Source of the DNA: Dinoroseobacter sp.
GTDB taxonomy: Bacteria; Pseudomonadota; Alphaproteobacteria; Rhodobacterales; Rhodobacteraceae
Direction: 5' to 3'
Length of the DNA stretch: 64,000 bases
NCBI GenBank assembly: GCA_017643385.1
Contig: JAEPNN010000007.1
Location: forward strand, 172,610-236,609
The number at the start of each line of letters is the position of its first letter. The first letter of the stretch is position 1. Both the position numbers and the translations under genes were made by a program. Positions 28,541-38,167 of this stretch are shown one piece after another. The notes beneath the pieces are model-generated. The model searched no databases, had not been told where the DNA came from, and saw only the letters and a program-made list of their open reading frames with translations.

Positions 28541-30898
28541 ATGCTATTGGGTTTGGACGGCGTCGAGGTCGGCCTCATCATCGTATTCCTGGTGCTATTT
28601 GGCGCCATCATGACAGGGTTCCCGGTAGCATTTGCTATCGGTGGTGCCGCGGTCATTTCCTTTACGATCATTGCTCTACTCGATGGGGGCGGTTTCCTGA
28701 TCCATCAGGCGATCGATACTGGGTCTGCTGAATATGCAGCGCTTGTTGCCGAGGGCGTCGCGCGAGATGCGATATCTGTTTTCCGTTATCCGGATCTGCC
28801 GCGTGTTGAGGAACATGTCTTCCCCGGCGGGTGGGAACAGGCGCTGAACCGGAATATTTCGTTCATCGTGAACCGGATTAATGAGCGAGTGATCGCCGGT
28901 CAGTCCATTGAAACACTGCTTGCCGTTTTGATGTTCGTTATGATGGGCATCACCTTGGAACGCTCGAAAATCGCAAACGACCTTCTGACGACGATGGCGC
29001 GTGTGTTTGGCCCGCTTCCCGGCGGCTTGGCGGTTTCGATCGTTGTGGTTGGGGCGTTCCTGGCTGCCTCCACCGGGATTGTTGGGGCGACGGTTGTGAC
29101 GATGGGTTTGCTTGCCCTGCCCACGATGCTTCGGAACAACTACTCGCCAGAGCTATCGACTGGCGTAATCGCAGCCTCGGGAACTTTGGGACAAATCATC
29201 CCGCCGTCGATCGTCATCGTTCTTCTGGGAACGCTGACAGGGGATATCTACTCTGCGGCGCAGGAAGATCGCGCGAAGTTAGCGGGCTGTACGGACGCCT
29301 TGACCTACTTGGGCGAACCGGCAGTTGTATCTGTCGGCACGCTGTTCCAAGCGGCACTTTTGCCCGGTATTTTGCTGGCAGGGCTCTATGCGGCTTACGC
29401 ATTTGGGTATGCGCTGTTCAATCCAAGCAAAGCGCCGCCGGTGCAGGCTGATGTTGCCCTTGAGGGCGCGGTGATTACTCGAAATGAAGCGCTGATCTGG
29501 TTTCTTGGAGCGCCCGCCGCCATCATCGTTGCCGTGATCCTGGCCAGCAATGCTGGCGTGATCGGAAGTCAGAGCGTTCTGGTGGACCGCTTTTCGCAGG
29601 AAGCAAATGCGCCGGAACTTCGGACAAACGTCTCTGAGCCTTGCGCCCAGTCTATGATCGAACTGCACGGGCAGGAAATGTGGGATCGGTCATTCACGCT
29701 TGCCGAAGAACAAGCCGCTGCAGGGATTTCCACGGAAACGCGAGAGCTGACAGACGAAGAATTTGAGCTGGCGGTGGCTGAACGTGTTGCAACGATTTCG
29801 CCGATAGGGTCGGGCACTGTCACGATGTTCGTCTTACTTGCGTTGATCCTGACCACTGCGCGGGGTATTGCCCCTGCGCTTGATCCTCAGCCGTTGTTGA
29901 TTGGCGGGGTAGGAGTCATACTCGCTCTAATCGCAGATGCGTTGTTCATCAGTCCATTGGACTCGCCAAGCTGGACTTTCTTGATGCTTGGTATTCCATT
30001 TGGTTTGGCAATTTACGGGTGTCGAGAAGCCGCAAAACGATTGGCAGCGAACGAACTGATACGAGTTGTGTTTCCGCCACTCGTTCTGATCGTTGCGGTT
30101 CTCGGATCGATCCTTGGCGGGATCACCAATCCGACGCCAGCGGCTGGCCTTGGTGCATCCGGGGCGATCATGCTTGCCGCGTATCGCCGCCTACAGGAAA
30201 CGGGTCGGTCTGGAAGCATAGTCATCTTGGCAAGTTTTGCTGTGGTTATCATGATCCTGTTGGGTATCAATTTTGACCTGCGTGCAGACCGCGACAGCGT
30301 GAGTTTCGGGGACTGGATTGCGATTATCGTCGCCAATCTTGCCTATCATGCCTCGCTCTTTGGGTTGCTCTTCGCATGCTGGGTTTTGTTCCGAGACAAG
30401 ATCTTGTCGCCAGTTGTGAGAGAAACCGCAAAAGTAACCAGCATGGTGTTTACCATTCTGATCGGGTCACAGCTTTTGAACCTTGTGTTGATCTCATTTG
30501 GCGGCGAGCATTACATTCAGCAGTTCTTGCGCAGTTTTGACAACGAATTGGTTGTTTTCCTGATCGTTATGCTTGTGCTGTTTATTCTGGGCTTCGTTCT
30601 CGATTTTCTGGAGATCATCTATATCGTGGTCCCCATCGTTGGCCCGGTTGTTTATGGCGGAACAATGGACCCAGCGTGGGTCACGATTATGATTGCAATC
30701 AACCTGCAAACATCGTTCCTGACACCTCCCTTTGGATTTGCCCTGTTTTATTTGAGAGGGGTTGCGCCACGAGAGGTCACCACAGGGCACATTTATCGGG
30801 GTGTTCTACCATTCGTGTTGATCCAGGTGTTTGGGCTTCTATTACTGTTCGCATTCCCGCAAGTCGTTACAATCGTGCCCAATCTTTTGGGGGGCTAG
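28541..30898 (+). CDS. TRAP transporter large permease subunit (DctM family), enlarged
   Basis: 785 residues against about 430 for a normal DctM. The N-terminal half has canonical parts: TGFPVAFAIGGAA, GITLERSKIANDLL, AASGTLGQIIPPSIVIVLLG. Two extra soluble-looking stretches (about 60-110 and 340-430) and extra membrane helices separate these from a DctM-like C-terminus (FVLDFLEIIYIVVPIVGP, QTSFLTPPFGFALFYLRG). It forms the sodium- or proton-driven transport channel with the DctQ subunit. AGGAGACC precedes the ATG. It is either a DctM with inserts or an in-frame fusion; no frameshift is seen. Confidence 0.88.
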   Translation: MLLGLDGVEVGLIIVFLVLFGAIMTGFPVAFAIGGAAVISFTIIALLDGGGFLIHQAIDTGSAEYAALVAEGVARDAISVFRYPDLPRVEEHVFPGGWEQALNRNISFIVNRINERVIAGQSIETLLAVLMFVMMGITLERSKIANDLLTTMARVFGPLPGGLAVSIVVVGAFLAASTGIVGATVVTMGLLALPTMLRNNYSPELSTGVIAASGTLGQIIPPSIVIVLLGTLTGDIYSAAQEDRAKLAGCTDALTYLGEPAVVSVGTLFQAALLPGILLAGLYAAYAFGYALFNPSKAPPVQADVALEGAVITRNEALIWFLGAPAAIIVAVILASNAGVIGSQSVLVDRFSQEANAPELRTNVSEPCAQSMIELHGQEMWDRSFTLAEEQAAAGISTETRELTDEEFELAVAERVATISPIGSGTVTMFVLLALILTTARGIAPALDPQPLLIGGVGVILALIADALFISPLDSPSWTFLMLGIPFGLAIYGCREAAKRLAANELIRVVFPPLVLIVAVLGSILGGITNPTPAAGLGASGAIMLAAYRRLQETGRSGSIVILASFAVVIMILLGINFDLRADRDSVSFGDWIAIIVANLAYHASLFGLLFACWVLFRDKILSPVVRETAKVTSMVFTILIGSQLLNLVLISFGGEHYIQQFLRSFDNELVVFLIVMLVLFILGFVLDFLEIIYIVVPIVGPVVYGGTMDPAWVTIMIAINLQTSFLTPPFGFALFYLRGVAPREVTTGHIYRGVLPFVLIQVFGLLLLFAFPQVVTIVPNLLGG

Positions 30899-30909
30899 CG
30901 GGATTCCGC

Positions 30910-30946
30910 GGGAAAGCTGAGTCAAGATAAAGTAATCAGCTTTCCC
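30910..30946 (+). terminator. Hairpin ending the TRAP operon
   Basis: GGGAAAGCTGA (30910-30920) pairs perfectly with TCAGCTTTCCC (30936-30946) across a 15-nt loop, 12 bp after the stop. The following tract is CCCTTG, so termination may be inefficient; the stem could instead protect the mRNA end. Confidence 0.6.
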
Positions 30947-31313
30947 CCCTTGTGTTGCTTAGGAAACTCACCTTATTATCAAAGCCATTGGACGATACGT
31001 ACTTATTCGTCCGATTTTGACAGGTTTACCTGTTCTACTTGACCCCCGGCGCAGCCGTTTCGGTTTGAAGAACAGATGACGGGGTTCCACGAACCCGAAT
31101 TTTCCCTCGCAATATCTTGTGAGGGCCGCAAGGCGCCTAAGTGCGTCGGAGACGAAACGCGATGAAACGCGACGGAGCAGTGCAGAAACAGGAGCCAAGC
31201 GCATTTCGCGCGGCACTGGCGCACGTCATCCCGCCATCGCCCCAATCACAGCCACCCGGAATAGGCCAGCGATCTAGAGTCGCCCGCGTTCTGCTGCGCT
31301 GCACAGAGACAAC
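30947..31313 (+). promoter_or_regulatory. Long leader region of rne
   Basis: 367 bp without a convincing gene. It is GC-rich with several short inverted repeats such as GGGTTCCACGAACCC (31082-31096). Long structured 5' leaders mediate RNase E autoregulation in enterobacteria; a similar role here is only inferred. Confidence 0.35.
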
Positions 31314-34300
31314 ATGGCTAAGAAAATGCTTATCGACGCCACCCACGCGGAAGAAACCCGCGTTGTGGTGGTGGATGGAAACAAGGTCGAAGAATTTGAT
31401 TTTGAATCCGTAAACAAAAGACAACTTGCAGGAAATATATATCTGGCAAAAGTAACGCGGGTTGAACCCTCGTTGCAGGCTGCATTTGTTGACTATGGCG
31501 GGAATCGTCATGGCTTCCTGGCGTTCTCGGAAATTCACCCTGACTATTACCAGATTCCAGTCGCCGATCGCGAGGCGCTGATTGCCGAAGAGCGCGCCTA
31601 TGCAAAATCCTTAGAGGATGATGCAGACGAAAAACCTGCGCCGAAAAAGCGTCGGTCACGTCGGAAGAAGCCCGAAGTTCAGGATGAAGCGCCTACAGAG
31701 ACTGAAGCGCTCGAAGGAAATGAAACCGCAGTAGACGCAACCGAGGCTTCCGCTGTGGTTGACCTGGAGGAGGAAGTCGACGGAACCGAGGGCACCGAGA
31801 CTTCAGCAGAGGAGCCGCTTGCAGAAGAGGCTGAGACGCCAGCGGGTGAAACCGCTGAAGTTTCTGAAGCTGAGGCCGACCCTGTTCAAGCTTCTGCCGA
31901 GGATGCAAAAGAACCAGCCGGAAAAACCACGTCTTCGGATGTGGAAGCACCTGATGCAGATGTTTCCGGAGATAATGTTAAGCCTCAGGCGATGTCGATC
32001 GAAGGGGAAGATCCCGTTGTTAGCAAAAGTCTGGAAGAGGATGCCGAGCCCATTGAGAGCGGGCCATCTCTTGAAGTCGAGACTGAAATAGAAGACGTGG
32101 CTTCCGAAGCCGAAGCCGAAGCCGAAGCCGAAGCCGAAGCCGAAGCCGAAGCCGAAGCCGAAGCCGAAGCCGAAGCCGAAGCCGAAGCCGAAGCCGAAGC
32201 CGAAGCCGAAGCCGAACAAGTCGAAATGTCAGCAGAGGTTTCCTCGGATGAGGACGACGATGGAGCACCTGAGACAGTCGATGTCGAAGCGACAGCCGCT
32301 GAGGACGTAGAACAGGTAGCGGGCTTGGCACCCCCGGAAAATGAAGACGAATCCGACGATGAGATTTCGGACGTCGAAAAGGACGACGAGGTTGATGAGG
32401 ACATCCGTCCGGCGCGCAAACCGCGCCCGCGTCGTTATAAAATTCAAGAAGTTATCAAAGTTCGTCAGATCCTTTTGGTTCAAGTCGTAAAAGAAGAGCG
32501 CGGCAACAAGGGCGCAGCTTTGACGACGTACCTGTCGCTAGCCGGCAGGTACTGCGTCTTGATGCCAAACACGGCGCGCGGTGGCGGCATTAGCCGGAAA
32601 ATTACGAATGCGTCTGACCGGAAGAAGCTCAAGGAAATTGCCAATTCCATCGAGGTGCCAGATGGCGCGGGATTGATTGTCCGTACTGCTGGAGCGCAGC
32701 GCACCAAAGCAGAGATCAAACGCGATTACGAATACTTGCAGCGTCTATGGGAACAGATCCGCGACCTGACGCTTAAGTCGGTTGCGCCGGCGCAGATTTA
32801 CGAAGAAGGCAATCTGATCAAACGATCCATCCGCGATCTCTACAACAAAGAGATCGATGAAGTCATGGTAGAGGGCGAGGAGGGCTATCGTACCGCAAAA
32901 GACTTCATGAAGATGCTGATGCCGAGCCACGCAAAGAACGTGAAGCTGCATCAGGATGGGCAACCGCTGTTTGCAAAATATCAGGTTGAAAGCTATCTGG
33001 CCGGAATGTTCAACCCGACGGTGCAGTTGAAGTCGGGCGGATATATCGTCATCGGCATTACCGAAGCGTTGGTTGCGATCGACGTCAACTCGGGCCGGGC
33101 GACCAAGGAAGGCTCCATCGAGGACACAGCGCTCAAAACCAATCTGGAAGCGGCTGAAGAAGTTGCGCGTCAACTTCGTCTTCGTGACCTTGCCGGTCTT
33201 ATCGTTATCGATTTCATCGACATGGATGAGCGTAAGAACAACTCCGCCGTCGAGAAGCGTTTCAAGGATCGGTTGAAATCGGATCGCGCTCGTATTCAGG
33301 TAGGGCGTATTTCGGGTTTTGGACTTTTGGAGATGTCCCGGCAACGCCTGCGGCCAGGCATGTTGGAGGCTACAACACAGCCTTGCCCTGCGTGTCATGG
33401 AACAGGGCTTATTCGGTCAGACGACTCGATTGGTCTGATGATTATTCGTCAGCTGGAAGAAGAGGGCACGCGCCGTCGCTCGCGCGAAGTACTTCTGAAA
33501 GCACCGGTTGCGGTGATCAACTTCCTGGTGAACACTAAGCGCGAACATATCGCCGATATCGAAAGCCGGTTTGGCATGTCGATCCGGCTCGAAGCAGATC
33601 CGCATCTAGTTGCCCCCGACTTCTCTATTGAGAAGTTCAAGACTGCAACCCGTGTCGTCAAAGAAGTCCCGCGCTCGGTGATCTCGATTGACACTGAAGC
33701 ACCAGAAGAAGCGGAGGACGCAGAGGATATCGAGGCGCAGGTCGAGGAAACCGCAACCGATGAGACGGATGCGAAACCGAAGCGCAAGCGCCGCCGGCGC
33801 CGTCGCCGGAAAACAGGTGACTCAGAAAATGGCGAGGCAGCGACGGATACCGCAGCAGAAACTGATGTTGCAACAGATACAGAGGCAACAGAGACAACCG
33901 ATGTCGAAGCAGAGGCAAGTTCTGCTGACGCAACCGATGAAGAGGAAAAGCCAAAACGGAAGCGTCGGTCCCGTCGCGGCGGGCGCGGTCGGAGGAAGAG
34001 CGCGGACGCTGCGGAGCCAGATGCAACAAGTCATTCGGCGGCCGATGCCGATGCTTCAAACAGCTCCTCGGAAGAGACGTCGGACACGAATGGGAAAGAC
34101 GCTGCAACTGCTCAAGTAGAACAGCCGATCGAAGTGACGACAGCTGATGCTGATCGCGGTTCTAAACCTCAGTCAGACGTGAAATCAAATGGGTCTGCAG
34201 ATAAAGCGAATTCCGCGCCCTCCGCACCGAAGCCCAAAAAGCCAAAAGAGGCTGAACTTGTTGCAGAAGTCAGTGCAGTTGCAGAACCTGATCAACCGCC

Positions 34301-34337
34301 AAAACCGAAACGGCGTGGATGGTGGTCACGCGGATAG
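31314..34337 (+). CDS. rne: Ribonuclease E
   Basis: 1007 residues. This endoribonuclease handles mRNA decay and rRNA/tRNA processing. An S1 domain begins near residue 37 (AGNIYLAKVTRVEPSLQAAFVDYG) but is interrupted at about 102-369 by a Lys/Arg patch and a very acidic insert, and resumes at RYKIQEVIKVRQILLVQV. Catalytic Asp590 and Asp633 and zinc-link Cys691 and Cys694 keep the spacing of E. coli D303, D346, C404 and C407, an offset of 287. The C-terminal part (about 795-1007) alternates basic KRKRRRRRRRK patches and acidic stretches and ends GWWSRG; it should bind RNA and degradosome partners. Confidence 0.96.
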   Translation: MAKKMLIDATHAEETRVVVVDGNKVEEFDFESVNKRQLAGNIYLAKVTRVEPSLQAAFVDYGGNRHGFLAFSEIHPDYYQIPVADREALIAEERAYAKSLEDDADEKPAPKKRRSRRKKPEVQDEAPTETEALEGNETAVDATEASAVVDLEEEVDGTEGTETSAEEPLAEEAETPAGETAEVSEAEADPVQASAEDAKEPAGKTTSSDVEAPDADVSGDNVKPQAMSIEGEDPVVSKSLEEDAEPIESGPSLEVETEIEDVASEAEAEAEAEAEAEAEAEAEAEAEAEAEAEAEAEAEAEQVEMSAEVSSDEDDDGAPETVDVEATAAEDVEQVAGLAPPENEDESDDEISDVEKDDEVDEDIRPARKPRPRRYKIQEVIKVRQILLVQVVKEERGNKGAALTTYLSLAGRYCVLMPNTARGGGISRKITNASDRKKLKEIANSIEVPDGAGLIVRTAGAQRTKAEIKRDYEYLQRLWEQIRDLTLKSVAPAQIYEEGNLIKRSIRDLYNKEIDEVMVEGEEGYRTAKDFMKMLMPSHAKNVKLHQDGQPLFAKYQVESYLAGMFNPTVQLKSGGYIVIGITEALVAIDVNSGRATKEGSIEDTALKTNLEAAEEVARQLRLRDLAGLIVIDFIDMDERKNNSAVEKRFKDRLKSDRARIQVGRISGFGLLEMSRQRLRPGMLEATTQPCPACHGTGLIRSDDSIGLMIIRQLEEEGTRRRSREVLLKAPVAVINFLVNTKREHIADIESRFGMSIRLEADPHLVAPDFSIEKFKTATRVVKEVPRSVISIDTEAPEEAEDAEDIEAQVEETATDETDAKPKRKRRRRRRRKTGDSENGEAATDTAAETDVATDTEATETTDVEAEASSADATDEEEKPKRKRRSRRGGRGRRKSADAAEPDATSHSAADADASNSSSEETSDTNGKDAATAQVEQPIEVTTADADRGSKPQSDVKSNGSADKANSAPSAPKPKKPKEAELVAEVSAVAEPDQPPKPKRRGWWSRG
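32106..32216 (+). repeat. Perfect (GAAGCC)18.5 hexanucleotide repeat inside rne
   Basis: 111 bp with no interruption, coding for 37 alternating Glu and Ala residues (about 265-301) in the acidic insert of the S1 domain. The period of six keeps the frame whatever the copy number. Confidence 0.97.
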
Positions 34338-34344
34338 TGGAAGG

Positions 34345-34370
34345 AGCCCGGACACAGTGCCGGGCTTTTT
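34345..34370 (+). terminator. Intrinsic terminator of rne
   Basis: AGCCCGG, 8-nt loop, CCGGGCT, then TTTT; starts 8 bp after the stop codon. Confidence 0.9.
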
Positions 34371-34381
34371 CATTTTTAAAG

Positions 34382-34606
34382 CTATCGTTTTTCTATGGTG
34401 TAGAGCACTGCATCGCCATCTTCTCGGCTTTCGACCAATTTGTGCCCGGCCTCCATGCAAAAATGCGGAACGTCGATCAGTGCTGCCGGATCTGTGGCAT
34501 GCATAATCAAACGATCACCGCGCTCTAGTTTCTGGAGACGCTTGCGTGCTTTCAATACGGGCAGCGGACATAACAACCCGCGCGCATCCAACGTAAATTC
34601 GGTCAT
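34382..34606 (-). CDS. TusA/SirA family sulfur-carrier protein
   Basis: 74 residues. The family motif CPLPVLKARK (about 13-22) carries the sulfur-transfer cysteine Cys13. TusA-family proteins relay persulfide sulfur in tRNA thiolation or sulfur metabolism. It is convergent with rne and divergent from ccdA; which pathway it serves is not clear. Confidence 0.92.
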   Translation of the reverse strand: MTEFTLDARGLLCPLPVLKARKRLQKLERGDRLIMHATDPAALIDVPHFCMEAGHKLVESREDGDAVLYTIEKR

Positions 34607-34699
34607 AAAGGATAGCTATCACGTGTGCCTTATGAATGACCACGCCAATGTGACGGTGTCGCAGGTGACGAAATGCTCAGGTCCGCGTATATGTAGGGA

Positions 34700-35461
34700 A
34701 TGTTTGGAATAGACCTAATCGATGCATCATTGTTGCCAGCTCTGGTGGTTGCGCTGGTTGCGGGTTTGCTGAGTTTTCTTAGCCCTTGCGTGTTGCCAAT
34801 CGTGCCACCCTATTTGGCGTATATGTCGGGTGTTTCGATGGGCGAGATCACCAACGATCGCGTGGACCCGCACGCCCGACGCAAGGCCTTGCTTGCGGCG
34901 ACGTCATTTGTGCTCGGGCTTTCTACTGTCTTTTTATTCTTGGGTTTCACGGCGTCGGTCTTTGGGCGGTTCTTTTTGACGAACCAGGAACTTTTCGCGC
35001 AGATCGCAGGCGTCGTTATTGTCGCGTTCGGACTGCATTTTCTGGGAGTGTTCCGAATTCCGATTCTGGATCGTGAGGCGCGCATTGATACAGGGGATCA
35101 GGGCGGGTCTTCGTTCGGGGCTTACATTTTGGGTCTGGCCTTTGCGTTTGGATGGACGCCTTGTATCGGACCACAACTTGGGACGATCCTCTCGCTGGCA
35201 GCTTCTGAAGCAAATGTAGCCAAGGGAACTTTTCTTTTAGGCGTCTATGCAATCGGCATGGGACTTCCGTTTATCTTGTTTGCACTTTTCTTGGAGCGTT
35301 CCATGGGACTGATGCGCCGGATGAAGCGACATATGAGACTGATAGAGCGCGCAATGGGGGCTTTGCTGGTTTTTGTGGGCATCATGATGGTCACTGGTGC
35401 CTTCACAGCATTTAGCTGGTGGCTGCTCGAGACTTTTCCCGCGCTTGCCTTGCTTGGCTGA
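34700..35461 (+). CDS. ccdA: Cytochrome c biogenesis protein CcdA
   Basis: 253 residues with six predicted membrane helices. The two conserved cysteines are in LSFLSPCVLPIVPPYLAYM (about residue 30) and GWTPCIGPQLG (about 155). It moves reducing power from cytoplasmic thioredoxin to periplasmic thiol proteins for cytochrome c maturation. AGGG is only a few bases before the ATG. It stands about 60 bp before the hydrolase gene on the same strand, possibly co-transcribed. Confidence 0.94.
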   Translation: MFGIDLIDASLLPALVVALVAGLLSFLSPCVLPIVPPYLAYMSGVSMGEITNDRVDPHARRKALLAATSFVLGLSTVFLFLGFTASVFGRFFLTNQELFAQIAGVVIVAFGLHFLGVFRIPILDREARIDTGDQGGSSFGAYILGLAFAFGWTPCIGPQLGTILSLAASEANVAKGTFLLGVYAIGMGLPFILFALFLERSMGLMRRMKRHMRLIERAMGALLVFVGIMMVTGAFTAFSWWLLETFPALALLG

Positions 35462-35521
35462 TCCTTACTTTCGTCAAAAACATCCTGTACAGTATTCGTA
35501 ACACTGGCGGAGACCGGGGTT

Positions 35522-36760
35522 GTGAGCAGGATCGAAAGCAAAAAACCGCAAAACGTTGTGACGCGTCGGCGAGTGTTCTACTTGCCGGGATATGACCCGT
35601 TCCATCCGCGCAGATACCGCGAGCTATACCGCAAAGAGAGTTTACAGCAGGCCGAGATCTCAGGGTATGAGATCTCGATTTCTCCGCGACGCGGCGAAGG
35701 ATCTTATGGCTGGCTCGTAGAGAGCACACAAGACGGTTTGCACACTAGCACTGAGATCCAGGTGCTCGTATGGCAAGACATTGTAAAAGCATCAATGGAT
35801 CAAGGGATTGCTGGTACCTACGCGCAGTTGGCGCGAACTGCCTGGGTCTATATTGGCTCCGGTGCGCTGTGGCGGTTGATGCGCTTGCGCAAAGGACCGA
35901 TGATTGCCGCGCTCTACCCAGTTGTATTCCTTTTGGGCCAACTCGCGATTGCATTGCTAATCGGATTTGGCCTGTATCAGGCGCTGACCCAGTGGGTTCC
36001 TGAATATATGACAATGCGTCTGGTATTCGGTCTGGCTTCAATTGGCGTCGTTGTAAGTGTGTTGAAAGTATTTCAACGCTATGATGCCAAGATATTCGCC
36101 TACTATCTGATGCACGACTATGCGTTTTCGGCACAATCCAAAGGCCGGAATCCTGCCGAGCTTGAAGATCGAATGAGGGGCTTTGCAAAACAGATTGAAG
36201 ATGCGCTTCGAAGTGATGTCGATGAGGTCTTGATCGTGGGCCATTCATCCGGCGCCCATCTTGGCGTTTCTATCCTTGCAGACATGGTTCGCGCTGGTTG
36301 TTTGGCAAATAGAACGCCCACACTTTCGTTTCTGTCGCTTGGTCAAGTCGTTCCTATGGTATCGTTTCTTCCAGATGCTGCTCGCTTAAGGGCCGATTTG
36401 CGCCTCATGGGAAAACAGAAAGAAATACAATGGGTTGATGTGACCGCCCCAGGTGACGGTTGCGCTTTCGCATTATGTGACCCGGTTGCCGTGAGTGGAA
36501 TGACCGATGCTGAGACAACCAAGCCCCTGGTGATTTCGGCTGCGTTTACGCAAACGTTGAGTGCTGATCGGTGGAAAGCTCTACGGTGGCGGTTTTTTCG
36601 CCTGCATTTTCAATATCTTTGCGCTTTCGATAACGTGGGGGATTATGATTATTTTCGGATTACAGCAGGGCCATTAACCTTGGGTCAGAGATTTAAGGAT
36701 CGATCGCCCTCCCCAAGTCGCAAACTTGACGCTGTAAACCGCTATGTGAGTGAAGCCTAG
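35522..36760 (+). CDS. Membrane alpha/beta-hydrolase-like protein paired with P450
   Basis: 412 residues from a GTG with GGAG upstream. It starts with a soluble segment (RRRVFYLPGYDPFHPRRY at about 15-32), then has two membrane helices (about 127-152 and 163-183), then the nucleophile-elbow motif VGHSSGAH (239-246, Ser242), as in lipases and esterases. A LPGYDPFHP stretch near the N-terminus may be part of an oxyanion or lid region. Its stop shares one base with the P450 start, so the two are strictly co-translated. It could be a membrane esterase or thioesterase; the substrate is unknown. Confidence 0.72.
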   Translation: MSRIESKKPQNVVTRRRVFYLPGYDPFHPRRYRELYRKESLQQAEISGYEISISPRRGEGSYGWLVESTQDGLHTSTEIQVLVWQDIVKASMDQGIAGTYAQLARTAWVYIGSGALWRLMRLRKGPMIAALYPVVFLLGQLAIALLIGFGLYQALTQWVPEYMTMRLVFGLASIGVVVSVLKVFQRYDAKIFAYYLMHDYAFSAQSKGRNPAELEDRMRGFAKQIEDALRSDVDEVLIVGHSSGAHLGVSILADMVRAGCLANRTPTLSFLSLGQVVPMVSFLPDAARLRADLRLMGKQKEIQWVDVTAPGDGCAFALCDPVAVSGMTDAETTKPLVISAAFTQTLSADRWKALRWRFFRLHFQYLCAFDNVGDYDYFRITAGPLTLGQRFKDRSPSPSRKLDAVNRYVSEA

Positions 36761-38133
36761 TGAGGCCCCCGAAGCCAAAACCAAGACAGGACAGGGTATC
36801 CATTATTCGATACATCCGATTGTTTCGAAGGGATATTTTATCAGCTCAGCCTCAGAGACTGTATCGCGCCTGGATGGCGGAGTTTAAAACACCATTTTTC
36901 CGATCCTATCTGGTTAACCAGCCAAGTCTTATTGATGAAGTTCTAAGGAAACGCCCTGAAGATTTTCCGAAATCAGATCGCGTGGGGGAGGGGCTGCGCC
37001 CGCTGCTCGGAAACTCGGTGTTTCTTACCAACGGGGCAACTTGGGAGCGACAACGACGTATTATTGATCCTGCTTTCGAAGGAGGCAGGCTGAAGGAAAC
37101 TTTTCCGGCTATGGTCGAGGCGGCTGATGCTGCTGTTGGCCGATTGGGTCGATTGCTAAGCAACGAACCTATTGAAATTGAAGAAATTACGAGCCACGCA
37201 GCAGCTGATGTTATATTCCGAACATTGTTTTCGGTGCCAATCGATGAGGATATTGCAGCCCGTATTTTTTCTGAATTTCGAACCTATCAGCGTACGCAAC
37301 CGATCCTAAATCTAGCGGCCTTTGTTCCACTCCCAAAATGGATGCCGAGACTGCGAAAAATCAAGACAAAGCAAACCGCAAACCAAATCCGTCGGTTGAT
37401 AACGTCTATGACAGATGCACGGCAGGTTGAGATTGCTGCCGGAAATGCGCCAAATGATCTTGCAACAAAAATTATGACAACTCCGGATCCTGAAACCGGA
37501 GAGATTTTCTCAACGCGGGAAATGGTCGACCAGGTCGCAATTTTCTTTCTTGCAGGACACGAGACGAGCGCCTCTGCGCTGGCGTGGTGTCTATTTCTCT
37601 TGGCTTCAGATCAAGCTACGCAGAAAAAGGTGTTCGCAGAAATCGAAACCGTAAATATGACGGATTTCACATTTTCAATGTTGTCGCAGTTGCCAATAAC
37701 ACGCGATGTTTTCCGCGAGGCGTTGCGATTGTATCCGCCCGTTCCGATGATGGTTCGGGAAACCACGCAACCAGAACAGTTCCGAAATCGGTCTTTGCCA
37801 AAAAATGCACAAGTGGTCATTTCGCCATGGCATGTTCATCGACATGAAAGATTTTGGGAGAGACCTGATGATTTCGACCCTATGCGTTGGCAGACGGAGG
37901 AAGGGAAGAATTCAGCGCGAGAGGCTTATCTTCCTTTTTCAGCAGGCAGACGTGTTTGCACTGGTGCCGGGTTTGCGATGGCTGAGGGTGTTCTTCTTCT
38001 TGCCAAGCTAATTAACGAATTTGAGTTTCAAACTGATCCTTCAAGGACGCCCGTCCCAGAAGCACATTTGACTGTGCGATCACGCGATGGAATATGGCTA
38101 AGGGTAAAGCCTAGGCGCAGATCGAATAAGTGA
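36760..38133 (+). CDS. Cytochrome P450
   Basis: 457 residues. All P450 marks are present: I-helix AGHETS (265-270), ExxR (Glu320, Arg323 in EALRLYPP), and heme loop FSAGRRVC with Cys400 as heme ligand. There is no membrane anchor and no fused reductase. The start is a GTG overlapping the hydrolase stop. The sequence is closer to the CYP4/CYP102-like fatty-acid or terpenoid hydroxylase type than to camphor P450, which would fit a lipid-like substrate freed by the partner hydrolase, but this is inference. No ferredoxin gene is nearby. Confidence 0.93.
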   Translation: MRPPKPKPRQDRVSIIRYIRLFRRDILSAQPQRLYRAWMAEFKTPFFRSYLVNQPSLIDEVLRKRPEDFPKSDRVGEGLRPLLGNSVFLTNGATWERQRRIIDPAFEGGRLKETFPAMVEAADAAVGRLGRLLSNEPIEIEEITSHAAADVIFRTLFSVPIDEDIAARIFSEFRTYQRTQPILNLAAFVPLPKWMPRLRKIKTKQTANQIRRLITSMTDARQVEIAAGNAPNDLATKIMTTPDPETGEIFSTREMVDQVAIFFLAGHETSASALAWCLFLLASDQATQKKVFAEIETVNMTDFTFSMLSQLPITRDVFREALRLYPPVPMMVRETTQPEQFRNRSLPKNAQVVISPWHVHRHERFWERPDDFDPMRWQTEEGKNSAREAYLPFSAGRRVCTGAGFAMAEGVLLLAKLINEFEFQTDPSRTPVPEAHLTVRSRDGIWLRVKPRRRSNK

Positions 38134-38167
38134 TCGCCTGTACAGGTTTTGACCTAACAAAATGTAA

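Noticed and set aside
32106..32216. Repeat considered as a CRISPR-like or intergenic array
   Set aside because: Six-base period, no spacers, in frame inside rne.
31803..32419. Minus-strand frames rich in Phe-Gly, Leu-Arg or Ser-Ala repeats
   Set aside because: They are only the reverse translations of the GAAGCC repeat in rne.
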